64,000 nucleotides of DNA, from NCBI GenBank assembly GCA_023512835.1, contig CM042090.1:18258356-18322355 (forward strand), given 5' to 3'. The DNA is from Taxillus chinensis (Eukaryota; Streptophyta; Magnoliopsida; Santalales; Loranthaceae). The notes beneath the pieces are model-generated. The model saw only the letters and a list, made by a program, of their open reading frames with translations, made no database searches and had not been told where the DNA came from. A program made the position numbers and the translations under genes. Positions 44,084 through 57,700 of this stretch are shown in pieces (the first letter of the stretch is position 1; each line of letters opens with the position of its first letter).

Positions 44084-44560
44084 CCACTTTGCTTCATCGA
44101 AAATCTTCAAATTTAGGGTACGTTTTAGCTGATACAAGATCATTACTGATGTGTGTCAACCAAGTGGGACTGCTTCAATGATTCCAGCACTGCGTTTTGG
44201 TTCATTGTTTTGCTAATATATGAATTTTGAATTGGTCTGATATGATGATGTCTGCTGCGTTGTAAATGCAAATTCAAATAATTTATAGGATGAGTGATCT
44301 CTTTGTAGGACAAGTATATTGGATTTTTTTTAATCATAATGATTCGTTGTTTTTTGTTTTTAGTATTAGTTTTCATTATCTATGGATGGATGGATGGATG
44401 GTCAAATATTTGTGAGTTGCGAGGATTCTGATGGAAGCGTTCCCTTTTTCTAGGGTGCTGATTATGAAGGCACTCTTGTTCTCTGAGAGACGATGCAGAT
44501 ATGGTGAAGAAGGGTTGTGGGAAGTCATTTGCACCATTTCCTAAAGGTATAATGGGTGTG
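43400..44560. other. Intergenic
   Basis: T-rich, no gene recognised. It has a (CT)n run at 44051-44081 and a (GGAT)n run at about 44384-44401. It could be the leader intron of something lost. Confidence 0.4.
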
Positions 44561-44825
<265 letters not shown>

Positions 44826-46553
44826 ACAATAATATTCGTGTGGAAAATTCAACCAGTTATTGGATTTCTTTTTGTTAGTTGGCCATTGTATTCAAGAAAT
44901 TGTGCCTTACTGAAGGTGTGCATGATTTTGAGTATATGCTTTATTCAAGCACACATGTTTCAATGTATGGTATGGTGACTGATGCCTGTGTTTCAATATT
45001 GCCGGTGTGGTTGTTTCATTATTAGCTCTCACATGAAGGCCTTGCCTTTTGCTTTCCTGCTCCCGTCCAGTTACACATGAAACTTGAAAACTGTTCTGTC
45101 CCTTGTTTTCATGTCTCATATCCATTGTGCTTGAACGTAATTGTGTCGTCCTGACCATTTCTCTTTTGTTGTTGAATTAGGGTGTTTTTTTACAACTTTG
45201 GGAGGGTTGGGGAGTTTTGAGCACCCGATGAATGAGCTGAAGCCAGCGCCTAGGGTAGACAGTTCAGCCCAGGTCTGTGGTGCAACATTCAAGGTTGATG
45301 CCGTTAATAAAAAGGCGTCTAGTATGTCCAGAGTTGGGAGTGCTGCAAACTGGTCCTCACACTACTAAGATGAAGATCTTTCCCTCTTTATTAGGTAGGC
45401 TCCTGTATTGTTTGGCCTTCACGCGTTTCATTTTGATCCCCCCCGCCCCCCCATTCTTATCTGTCTATGGGGCTACTGAGTTTTATGCTCGGGGGAAGGT
45501 GCCGTCAAAACCGAGGACACTATTTCCAGTGGCAAATGGAATGCTTAGTTGCTTACTATCCATGTACAATCATTCTGGTACATCAAGTGAACACCGTTTC
45601 AGTCCTTTGTGCCTTGTAACTTCTGCTACAGAAACTTTGATCTGCCATCATAAATGGTGTTCCGTTTAGTTTTATATTTTCAAGTAGTTATGTTTTCTGG
45701 TGATTTCTATAGGTGAACTCAGATTATTTTTTTGTTACACTTTGCATCAATGGTAAATCACAGCCCGCCAATGGTAAATCAATATGATTTTCTAGCCTGC
45801 TAATCAGCCTGTTACTAGATTTTTCCCGTTTATTCTATGCATTGCCTGCATGACAAAGTGTGGATGTTTGTGTGTTTTTCCCTGTCAAAAGTTTGTTCCT
45901 AGTTCTAGCTAGCCTGTCAACAGTTCCTATATGCCCGCAATTTGTATTCACAAACAAACTCCCGTTTCTGTTTTGCAGTCTCGATTATAAATACTACTCA
46001 CATTCTGATATGGACAGGGGCGGGATCGGCGGCAGCCGGGCCATCCCCAAATTCTGAAGAAAATTTTAATATATATAAAGTTGTTATCGCCATGTTTTTA
46101 GTTTTTATTAAAATTTAGATTTAATTGTTAATATAACTTCCTGCCTAAAATATTACAATAGCAGTAAATTATTTATACGACTTTAAAAAGTTGTGAAAGA
46201 TTTGATGAGCATTTTATGTTTTCATATCATTACTTGTAATTTACATGGTACTAATCACTCACTGTTTAAAGTAATATTTTTTAGATACAGGTTACATTAA
46301 TTTTATCAGTTTGTATTTGGGTCCTTTCCAACCGAATTTTCCGGATATTTTGAGGAGTTAAATCTGTAATTAAATGTCTGAGATATGAAGGAATTAAAAC
46401 TGTAGCTCTCAGTGTTTTTGGATCCTAATTGCATTCTACTCCTTGCCAGGCACATGGGTGAGGGCCGTCTTGTGTCCCTTTTAAGGACTCCAATTAATAC
46501 AATTTAAATTTATATATCACTGAAGATACAATTTAAATTTTAAAAGAATAATA

Positions 46554-46554
<1 letters not shown>
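44826..46554. other. Intergenic without recognised genes
   Basis: Open frames up to 130 codons occur (for example 45277-45669), but none resembles a known protein and many begin with non-ATG codons. The region 45170-45370 has moderate coding character; I do not call a gene. Confidence 0.4.
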
Positions 46555-46609
<55 letters not shown>

Positions 46610-46641
46610 TTTTTTTTTTTTTTGGGGGTTTTTTTTGGGGG

Positions 46642-46726
<85 letters not shown>

Positions 46727-46740
46727 ATTTTTTTTTTTAA
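46555..46740. repeat. Poly-G / poly-T tract
   Basis: About 53 G, then alternating T and G blocks and about 90 bp of nearly pure T. No coding value. Likely an artefact or an unstable homopolymer. Confidence 0.9.
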
Positions 46741-47263
46741 ATAATAAAAGTTAGAAAGGCAATTAATAAACACGTGACAATTAGTGTCGACAAACTGAAT
46801 CTACACAGCTGGTTGTTGTCTTCCAAATATATATATTAATGTTCGACTTTTTGATCATATCACTTTTGACCAAAAAAAAAATTATAACAAGAGAGCGCGG
46901 TGTATAATGAGAAAGATTGCGTGAACTTTTCTCATTGTATATACAATTCTAAATAACAATACAGCCGAAAATTTAAAGGCATGTTTAGTAACAAATGAGT
47001 TATTTCGTTATTCATTATCACTATTATAAATCATTGGGATGTGAAAGAAATTTTTTTCAATTTTCTCAGGTGATTTTTACATATTTTTAAAAATAATATT
47101 ATTTTACATATATATGTATATAAATGCGGATTTTAATAATAAAAATCCTAACGCGGTTAAATTCTAATAATAAAAATACATATATGTAGATTTTACAGAA
47201 GCACATTAATTATAATCCTAACCGGGTTAAATTCTTGAGATGACACATGCAGTTCACATGGGT
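46741..47263. other. 3' flank of the EPF-like gene, AT-rich
   Basis: AT-rich with short (AT)n runs. Nothing recognised. Confidence 0.4.
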
Positions 47264-47874
47264 TTAAGGATTGAAAATGGAGTTGCCACACTTGCATTTC
47301 CAGCTCATGGGCTTGTAGTTGGAAACTTGATCGTCAGTCGTCTCAGAATTAAACCCGGTGCTTGGATCATGGTCATAAAACGGAATCGCCGTGTAGTAGT
47401 GATTAGAGGAGGAGGAGGAGGACGTCGATGACACGGTTGTTATGAGTTGAGGAACGACCGGCACCTGCACGGCCACGCACTGCCCGCAGGTACTGCACGG
47501 CCTCAAACACTTTGGCGGCCTTGAACCTATCACACCTCTCCCGCCCGCCGCCGCCTTCATATCTCCCCTCTGCACGTACGTACTCGCATTTAAACCATAC
47601 CTTATTCATTAATTATTGCAACAGCTATAGTAGCTATATATGCGTACCCGTACCATATATCCTCCCGAGTCCCGATCGAGTATATATGTTAATAGAACCA
47701 CATATATATATATATACGTACTAGAAAAACCAAAAAACAATTAACAACAAAATATATGCTTACCTGTGGGTGTACCGATTGCTTAGAGATTGATGGGAAA
47801 ACGCTACAGATGATGAGGATGAGAAAGAACAAGGGAATCAGATGCGGATTTCTACAGCAGGCAACGGCAGCCAT
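47264..47874 (-). CDS. EPIDERMAL PATTERNING FACTOR-like secreted peptide (EPFL4/5/6 type)
   Basis: Secreted cysteine-rich peptide precursor. Relatives bind ERECTA-family receptor kinases (with TMM in some tissues) and control stomatal spacing and stem or inflorescence growth. Two exons, 47874-47764 and 47569-47264, join in phase 0 and give 138 residues. A signal peptide covers about residues 1-31 (hydrophobic core LIPLFFLILIICSVF). The mature end has IGSRPPKCLRPCSTCGQC, VAVQVPVVPQ, a long Ser- and Asp-rich loop, and SNYKPMSWKCKCGNSIFNP. Six cysteines are visible at 58, 62, 65, 68, 129 and 131. The SNYKPMSWKCKCGN ending points to the CHALLAH subgroup. The loop (about 50 residues) includes a run of seven serines. 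Confidence 0.93.
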
Positions 47875-50800
47875 TTTCAGATTTTCAGGGTGGAAATGGA
47901 GGGGGTTTTGAAGAAGTGAGGCAGGGGCAGAGGGCAGGGGAGAGGAGGAAGAAAGAAAAATTAATAATAAAAAGGGAAGGTGAAAAGCAGAGAAGGAGGT
48001 GGAGAAGAGGGTATATGAAAAGTGAGTTGCATTATTTTCAGTGGAGCGTGAATTTAATAAGAGATGAACAGGAGGAGGAGGCCAAAACAAAAAAAAAACA
48101 AAAAAACAAAAAAGGAGCGGTGTGGATAATTGAAAAGAGGGTTGAAAATGGGGGGAGGGGAGGGGAAGGATAATAAATGACAGGACCAGTGGAGAAGAGG
48201 CTCTGATCACCATGCCTCAATGGATGGGCCAGTGAAAAAATGAGTGTGGTGTGTTGCGTCGGTGGGGTAGGGGGAAGAGACAGTCACATTAAAGAGGTCC
48301 AACGAGGGGAGGAGAGGAGGGATTTTAAAAAATTAAAAAAAAAACAAAAAACAAAAAAGGTCAGAAACAAACGACGACACGACACCAGTAGTAGAGTAAC
48401 GGCGGGCGGGGGTCTCTGGTGTGTTCCTTGGATTTCCCTCGCTTTGTCCCCCCATTTGGACGGCCGCTGCCCACTTGTAGTTGAGTTTTACGGTGATACC
48501 GATGCTTGCCACCTACGCTTCCGAGACACACAGATTTGGGATTTTCGAAAAGAGTTGGGGCCGGTTTTAATTTTATTCTGGTCGACAACTCATACCTCGA
48601 TTCCATCACTAACGCGTACATAAATTTCAAGTTTAACAACAAATCTTAATCAGTTTTTACGCGGTTTATTTACATGTTTTTATAATTAAATATTCTAAAT
48701 ATAAACATATATATATTACACACGGTATCCTTCAAATGAAATTACATTAGTACTTTTTTTTTATTTTGTAATAGACCCTAATTTTCAAAAAAAAAAAAGT
48801 TAATAGATTAAATAAACTACATTAAAAATGGCATGATAATATATAGATTATATATTTTAAATATTATAACATTTTGCTTCAATAGATTAGAGATTTGATG
48901 ATACTCCTTATACATTCGGTGTGTACCAAATTTAATAGACCGTGAGGCTACTGAGTGTAATTCAACTAAACATGAACAATATTTAAATGTAATTAACTTA
49001 AATATGGGAGGTAATTGTTATAAATAAATGTAAAATAAAAGGTAACAAAGTGTAATTTTCTAGACTAAAAAGAGTACCGGCCGGGTGTAATGTGTTAAAA
49101 TTTAGAGGAAATTACACTCACACTCTTTTAGGTTTAATACAATTATATACGGTACTCTTATAGTTTAGGAAATTACATCTTCTACCCTTCTTTTTTTTAA
49201 AAATATATTTGGGCTATTAAATCAAATTTATAATTTATATTAAAAATGACATCATATCATATTAATGACATTAATAATGATAGACTAACTATTCCGAAAA
49301 AAAACTATTGTTTCTTTTCAATATAGTATGGAGTGTAATTTAATAAATGGGAGCGCGGGTACAATTCAATTAAACATAGAGGATATTTAATATAATTTAT
49401 TAATTAATATAGGCAATTATTCTAATTGTTTTTAAAACAAAAACAAAACAAAAGAGTACCCGATGCAATTTTCTAAAATAAAAGTGTACTTACAAGTTAC
49501 TACTAATAATTTCCTCAATTATTAAAACAGCCTAAAAAACGGTAAAAGTTGTTTATACTTAAATACGAATTGAGTTGGATATGTATTTGCTACTTCAATA
49601 TTCATTCCGGCATACGAGTGTTCCGTGTTCGTATCCTCGGAAACATCGAGGATTATGCGGGGACAAAGTAACACCCAACTTTTGATGACAAGTAACAGAA
49701 CAAAACAAAAAATGTTGTATTTTTCTCGGTGCAAACAAACAATAAAAGTTCTTAAATATAGGCCCGCCCGCCCTATATTTTTTTTTAATGAAACTTTTAT
49801 ACTTGTAAAAAAAACAAAAAGATATGTAAAAATACTAAAACGGCTGGGACAAGAGCCAGCTATATTACAAGCTAGCCCATCATTAATAATAGGTACATTC
49901 GGGATTGAATAATCTTTGTGTAATCGTAATGACGTGTCAGCCTACTAATTCATCGAAGGGGGAAGAAAAAAAAAATCATAGCCGTCAATTCCTAATGGTT
50001 ACACAAAGATGTCACGAGATTGTACAAATATTTATTATTAATATGAAAATTTTACTTGTTAGTTATTTTTAAAAATAAAATGGTGTGTTTAATAAATTTA
50101 AAATTAATTATGAGTATTAAAAATTCATTTGAACTTGTGATTTTAAAAATAATTTTATTTTAAAAAATAATAAATACTTACAAAATAATTGTGTGTATTT
50201 TTTGAACCGGAAAAAGTTAATTAATTTTATGTGTGATATCAAATGTAAGTTGTAGCAGTGGCATTTAATTACAACGCAATACGGCAGAGCGAATGGCGTG
50301 CTTCAGTTATGGGCCACTTGTACACGCAAACTACTGGGATCTATGCATGCATGTGCAGCTGCTACAGAGCAGCATTAGGCAGTGACAGTACGCAGCCGGA
50401 CATTGAAATCAAATTTTATTTTCAACCGTCAGGCTCCAAACAAACGTAGTATAAAGCGGCTTACCACGCGATTAACGGTCCATCTCTTTTCTCCTTTCTT
50501 GGTACAATTTTTCTTCTTATCGGCTATTATTAGAATATATAATAAAAATTTAGTCACTTTGTACGCTAATGTGAATGTAGAAAAATACATATACTCCTCG
50601 TTTTTGGCCAGGCTATCCGGTTAATAAAGAAAATCAAAAAATATTATAAAATATATATAGGTGGCGAAGTATATATCAAATGAAAAAAAATAAAGCACTG
50701 GGAGACGTTGGGGCTGGGCCCGGATGAAGACAAGTTCAGATTCATGCCGTGGACTGAGTCCATTTACTCTAACTTATTAATGGGCTCATTGATTGAAGGA

Positions 50801-52125
50801 CCAGATCCTGGGCCGTATTATGAACAGCTAAATAAAAAAAATGTGTGGGCCGACGATGAGGCCACAAACACGACCAATCATGTTTAATAATCGAGAAAAG
50901 CAGAGGAAAAAAAGAGTAATTAAATAAAACAAAAACAAACAGTTGCATGGGACCCTCTCCTACCCTATTTTCCTGGTCATTCGTATGCTTTACATGCATG
51001 TGCTATAATAGCAACAGCAATTCTTTTTCAAAATCAAAAATAGAAAGAATAAGATACAACAACATCTCAACGGTAAAATCCTGCAAAACAAATAATTACT
51101 CAATTCTCTTGTACCCGATTCTAAATTATAATTGCGTTGTTACGACCTACCATAAATAACAAGACATTTTGTTGTAACTTAATATTAGAACCACCAACAA
51201 TTTAATTTATATTATCATGCCCTCATATAAGTTTAAAAACCTCATATATAGTCGGAATATCATGATTGTATAGAAAGAGTATATTTAGAAGTTGAATATA
51301 AGGACAAAAACGAACATAAATGAATTAAGGCTAGATCATATGCATAATATCAAGCCTTCATTGTCTTTAAATCCAAAAAAAATTATTTAAATATGACTAA
51401 AGAATCGTTAAGAGATGTATAGTTTTTTAAACGATGAGAATATATATAAATGTTGCTTGAAATGCAACTTGTTGATTAAATTAGTCGTTATTCAAAACTT
51501 CCCGTGATCCTTTATATATGTATATATAAAAGTGATTTTGTGTATATTTGTGCACAAAGTTAAAAAGTATGTTTGTGTATATGTAAGTAATATTTATATT
51601 TAGCCAATATAAATATTATAAATAAATAAAATTGTTATTATGGTTGTGGAATATGCATTAAATTGAATGATTTATTTTGTATATATATATATAGTTATTA
51701 TAATTTTTGGAAAACACTGAAAGAAGATATATATATATATATATAAAACAAAAATATTAACTTTGCATTTCTTTTTTAAAAAACGCCATATACTATTACA
51801 ATTATAATATCTACCCACATGGGGGAAAAAAACTTTGGGGCACACGTAAAGGCCAATCGTGTCCCTAGCTAAAAAGAAAAATGTCAAATGATCTTAAATT
51901 ATTTATAATATGACAGTAAAATTTGACATTTTAAATGAATCATTGATAAATTATTTAATGTCATCAAATCTGTATAAGTTTCGACATTAAATTATTTGGC
52001 AAATCGTATAATATGATGCATTATTTAGTTTAAAATGTTGAGTTTTGATCCGGGATTGTCTCGTTAATACATCGTCATCTCCCGCGTGCTTCCACCAACA
52101 GTGGCCTCAAAATCCAACAGCCGCA
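47875..52125. other. Intergenic, AT-rich
   Basis: The first 300 bases carry GA-rich (minus-strand CT-rich) sequence, probably the EPF-like leader and promoter. The rest has no recognised gene; short frames here are chance. An (AT)n run lies near 51731-51745. Confidence 0.45.
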
Positions 52126-53693
52126 TTATTTGAAGTGTCTCGCCGGACTATGATTCGAGGCGTTGCTTTTGCTTCCCACCACGAAGGCCTTGAGCCGGCG
52201 CACGGCAAGGTCCAAGGTACACTCCGACACGTTGGCGAAGCACACCCGAAACCACCCTGGCTCGCCACAGTGGCACGACGACCCCGGGGAGATGTTGAGA
52301 CCGACGTCGCCAAGGATTCTCCTCCATAGATCCATCTCCGCCTCGAACGTGTCGGACTCCAAAAGATGACGCATGTCGACCCAGCAGAACAGACCCGAAT
52401 TGCTACCCAAGCACCCGATCCCGGCCTCCCGGAGCCCCGAAGCGAGCCTCTCCCGCCTCCCCTTGAGCCTCTTCCTGTTCTCTTCGAGGTAGCGGCGGCG
52501 GAAGGTCACGTCCCCCAGCATGGCGGCGAGGAGGAACTGCGTCTGCGACGAGACGAGTCCGAAGCTGGACATCTTGGTGGCGGCGTCCACGACAGCGCCG
52601 TCGTTGGAGTAGACGGCGCCGCAGCGGAAGCCCGGGAGGCCCAGGTCCTTGGACAGGCTGTACACGATGTGGGTGCGGCGCCAGGTGGGGGTGCCTTGGA
52701 GGCCCTTGGCTCTGAGGGCATCCAGGGCGCTTATGAAGGGTGGGTCGGCGTCGAAGACGGTGCCGGAGTAGATTTCGTCGCTGATGAGGTGGATTTGGTT
52801 GGCGGCGACGAAGGCGATGATGGCGTCGAGCTCTTCCCGACTCGCCGTGGTGCCGAGCGGGTTGGAGGGGTTGGTGATCAGCACGCCTTTGACTCGGAGG
52901 TTCTGGGCTTGGGCGCGTTGGTACGCGTCTTCCAGCGCGCACTCGGTGACCCTGAAGCCGTTCGTGCTTGAGCAGTGTATGGGGATTATGCTGACTCCTG
53001 TTCTCCATTTGAGGTCCCTATCAAACCTGTCCTCCAAAAAAAAAAAAAAACGACAACAAAACACAATTTACACACACATATATATAATAATACTAAAAGT
53101 GTATAAAAGTGTTTGAATCCTTTGACTACTGCAGTGATGCGATTCAAACCCAGTGGGTCGCGGCACGCGCACTTATATAATAATATAATAGATTAATAGC
53201 TGCGAGGATAACAAATTACCCAGGATAATATGGCGTAGGGAGGAGGAAAGCATCGCCTTTTTCGGCAAGGCAAAACATGAGGGTCTCGTTTGCAGAGGTT
53301 GAACCGGCGGTCAATACGATATTATTTGGGTTGAATTGCATCTTGTTTCCTCTAATTTCACCCATGAACTCTGCAAGTGGCTGCAAAAGTATATATATAT
53401 ATATAATTGTTATATATATATATATATATGCACACACATATATATATTCAAGGTCTATGGCATGTATAAAATGAGAAGAATAGTAATGAAGAAGTTTACG
53501 TACATTTTTAAAAGCAGGGAGGCCGTGGTAGTCCTGGAAGAGGGCCAACTCTCTAAATACGGAGCGTCCATTTTTCTTGAGCCATGCTGCTTCGGGGTTG
53601 TCTGCGATCCAAGCTTCGAGGAGGTCGAAAGATAGCTGTCGCGTAGGAATTTGTATGCACTTTTAATTAACTTTTTTTTAAAAAAGGGAACGA

Positions 53694-53727
<34 letters not shown>

Positions 53728-54561
53728 ATTAAAAAGGCGGCTAAGATAAACAGGGAAAATTGCTATATATATGTGGTACGATTGTTATCTAATGAATTAC
53801 ATGCCCATAGTGGCATTTCAATGTTAAGGTATTAAATGCTATCGATTCCGTCGGAACCGAAAGAACAAACCAAACAAGATTTATGTACGGCCGGGCCGGC
53901 CACAATTAAGCGCATGCATTTACACATTGACTCTTGGGCATTTACACACGGATGTGCATCTTTATATTTATTTAATCCAGTAGTGTACGGACATAAATTT
54001 ATATATAGTTCAGAAAATCATCTTACATAATAAAATTAGAAACGAATCAACAATTTTTGTGAATTCGTTATTGAAGATATTTTATAATAATTTTTATTTT
54101 ATAGTTTAATAGTGATCCCTTCAAATGTAATGTCCTACATACACAGACACCCACACATCTAATATTTAATTATATTGCCTGAAACTTCGAATTTTATAAG
54201 ATTTTTGGCCTTCTTTATATTAAAAGGGAGCCAGCAGGTGAATAAGGACGGAAACTTAAATAAATACAACCATTTTTTCCATGACTTTAAATGGTTTGCG
54301 CTTTATATATGTGTATATTTAAAAATTTCAATACAATGTAACAAGAATATATATATATATATATAGTAAAATAAATCGAAAAAAAAATAATTATGAAAAG
54401 CTTGGGCAATCGATGATTACTTGATTCTCGGCTAGCCCCATCTGAATGATGCCAGATGGATTATGAAGCTCATGGTGTGGGTTTTTATCGTACTCCTGCC
54501 ATCCCACAAAGTAGGAGGAGTCCTGGCCGTGAGTGTTGCAGCTAGCTTTCTTAGACAACAT
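52126..54561 (-). CDS. 1-aminocyclopropane-1-carboxylate synthase, copy B
   Basis: Same enzyme as copy A (S-adenosylmethionine to ACC). Exons on the minus strand: 54561-54421, 53635-53504, 53380-53220 and 53026-52126, giving 444 residues. The first three exons have exactly the same lengths as in copy A (141, 132 and 161 bp), with the same phases. The start is [18 protein letters not shown]. All catalytic motifs are present, including [12 protein letters not shown] (Lys 271). After KAFV the protein ends in a 17-residue tail ([17 protein letters not shown]), unrelated to that of copy A, again without an RVSF or TOE motif. Exon 4 is GC-rich and differs from copy A at only 7 of about 282 residues, while exons 1-3 differ at 15-23%. 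Copies A and B point toward each other. Confidence 0.94.
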
Positions 54562-54616
54562 ACTATATTGCGGCTACGAAAAAACCAAAACAAAAAACTA
54601 AAAATGGTCGGATCGG

Positions 54617-54656
54617 ATGGGATTGGATTGGATTGGATAGGATTGGATTGGAAAGG
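54617..54656. repeat. (GGATT)n microsatellite in the ACC synthase B leader
   Basis: About seven to eight imperfect copies of a GGATT unit, between the likely TATA box and the ATG, so probably transcribed as 5' UTR. Confidence 0.85.
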
Positions 54657-54716
54657 AGGCTAGGAAAGACTAGTGTTGGGGATTCGAGATTGCAACCGTA
54701 ACGTGGGGTGTTTAGT

Positions 54717-54729
54717 GTTTATATAGGCG
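54717..54729 (-). promoter_or_regulatory. Likely TATA box of ACC synthase B
   Basis: On the minus strand the sequence reads CGCCTATATAAAC, about 155-165 bp upstream of the ATG at 54561. It is a close match to the plant TATA consensus and sits between a GC run and a C/A-rich leader, which suggests a leader of about 130 bp. Confidence 0.5.
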
Positions 54730-57700
54730 CGCGCGCAAATGGATGCTTGACTAATGTGGTATATGTCTGTACTTCATTTTAGGTCTATAAATGTCAGCAC
54801 GTGAGTCAAAAGTTTCGGATAGCCTGATTCAGAAAGAAGCATAGAAGTGCTAACCGACTAATTAGTCTTGGGGATCTTAAATGTGTGTGAGCTGCGAAAA
54901 TTAATTTCTCCTCCACTTCACTTCACACGTGAAACCCTATACATCTTGGTTTGGTTTGAAATGACGTACCCCACCCAATAATCAAATTTTCACTCCCAAC
55001 TATTGTGAGATGCCAATCAGTACTGCATGCTCAGCCTTAATTTAAAGATTTCAATAATATATATATATATATATATACATATATACATATATATCATGAA
55101 AATAACATTTTGGATCACAACAGATTAAATGCGAAAACACATTATCTCGCGAGTTAAATCATATCAACAAAAGGGAATTAAATCAACAGCGACAGAATGA
55201 AGAAGAGAATCAGCGATCCGGCAGGCAATATTCAAACCATATGGTTTGGTTTAAATATTTCTATACTGATCTGATGCGAAGATAGCCGTTGAAAAACATA
55301 AAAATGTCAACCATATCTTTTTGTCGGTGGAGCAAAAATGCCGTGAGGAGTTGTCGAGGAAGATTTCTTGGAATGTGCATGGCTTGAAATGAAATATTTC
55401 CAATATGATGGGACAAAAATAGCTAAGCCTTCATTCAAATAAAAATGTATAAAATTGATAGCTTTTATACTTATATATAGCCTTCTTTTAAAGTAGATGC
55501 CCCCCAAAAAGAAAGAGTCGTAAAAGATTTCATTAAAATTTGACTAAAAAAAAAACATAAAATGTTAGATTTTTATGTAACATAGAACATTTGCAAATAA
55601 AAATCCAAGTGATCCCAATTCAAGCATGCTTCAAGTTTCATTAATTTATCAAAGTAAGTATTTTTTTTGATATTTTGTGTTAGATTATTATTTGTGTTTT
55701 TAATAATTTAATATACATAATTTAACAAATTACACATTATTAATAAATAAATCGCATGTAATTAAATGATTGAATTTAAATTAATAAACGCTAAGAATAT
55801 AGTTATTGGGATTAATAAAAGTTTAAAACAATATGATTATATATATATATATATTTCTCTGAGTGTGGTGATAATTATTTTCCATTAAAGAACAAAACAA
55901 AAATGTGATAACACAAATTAATTAATTGCACTTATAGGGTTGTGATGCATAGTAAATGCATGCGTTATTAATGTGTATAAGGTTAATCTAAACTGTTAAA
56001 TTTTGCATTTAACAATTTAGATTTAAGTTTCAATAAATTGTAATCTTTAACCGCTAATTTTTTTGTTTGGAACAAAAACTTATTATTTCTTTTGTTTTTG
56101 TCATAGGGACTAGATTTATTAAGATATTAAAGCATCCATTACAGCCAATTTAAAAGTAACTATTCACAATAATTTAAAATATTATTTTTTGTAATAAGTT
56201 GATTTTTTAAAGCTAATTTTTTAGTTTTTATTTAAATATTTATTAATTAAAATATTTATTATTACTTATTGATCCTTTTAAATCAAAATTATGGTGATTC
56301 GTCCCATCTACGGAATATAATTTTAATGACTCCGATTGAAAGTGTAAGAGCTTGTGGCATCGTCACAAGTTGTTTTCACCGCACAAAACGAATAAATTAT
56401 CACATGTGTGTGGGTTTCTACCTTGCCCGATCCTAACATTTAACGATTGAAGATCTCTTGGTGCCGCTGCGCGACCTCCTCTCCCCCTCAGCCTGCCCCT
56501 GTGTCACCTCCCGATGCCCCCGCCTCGCCAACAAACGAAAAACGTTGGCATCAAATGTGTTTTGAATTAGACACAAATTAATTTTTAAATATTATTTTTA
56601 AATTTTTTTGAAAAAAATCGAAAACGAAAACGATGGCTGCGCTTATGATCCATATATATGATCAACGTTCCAACAGGACCCTTGAATTGCTCACTACACA
56701 CATAATGAAACGTACGAGGGTAGGGGCCTGATGAATCGATCAATCGAGGAGGGAGGATTGTTGGGGTGTCATCCTCCGGGGAGACAAATTAATTAATGCC
56801 TGTCAGGGAGGCGATGGGGGATCTGCTTATTTATAGGAGGATGTTTTTCAGTTTTTTTTTTAGTCGTCGGTTAGTCCGACCTTGGTGTTGTTTTGGACCG
56901 GGTAAAATTTTGTATCCACGTACCAGGTTGCGTAATATGATATCACCGGCCTTTGGCTGCTGTCTGGTGATTCTAAACGTTGCAATTTAAATTTGATTAC
57001 CAGATTTTCTTTAAAACAAAATATTTGTCTTTCACTAGTTTTAATCATGCTTTTTGAAGAATAATAAAACGCAGCAGAAATTAAAAGTATTATTTTTCAA
57101 AAGTTTAGGAGCCGTGTAATTTCAAATTAATGGCTTTTTTAACACTGTTTTAGAGAATTATGGCCTTATAGTTATTTTTAAAAATTATTTTTAATTATTT
57201 TATATTTTTATATTTAAATTCAATTATGATGATGAGAGATTGAAATTAATATATTCATTTTACCATTAGCATGATAATATTGTATAAAAATAAATATATA
57301 TTCATCCTCCTCTCCTCTGTGCTTATATTTAACTATAGCTTCAATTTTTGTTTTTATCACTCCATTTTTACCCTCTCGCCACAAGCAAAAAGTTATTTTT
57401 TCCTTACCAATCTATCTGGCTGTATGCGGCACCACCGATCAGCAGCCCATGGTTCTCTGGCCTTCCTCGCACCCGGGGCGGGGAGGCGCCGACCGACCTT
57501 GGAGCTAGGCGGTGTTGGAGGAAAGCAATTAAAGCATATGTGCAAATACATGCGCACCTCCCGGTGCATGGTTAATTAAACACGCACACAGATTTGTAGC
57601 CGATGCATGCCTGTCTCTGTCGTCCCATGCGATGCGGTATAGCCGGTAGGGGCGACCCACTGAAATGGACACCGTTCCAGGGCCCACTATCTGAGCCCCG

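Noticed and set aside
53110..53165. tRNA-like box (GATTCAAACCC) in ACC synthase B intron 3
   Set aside because: No A box at the right distance and no cloverleaf; likely chance.
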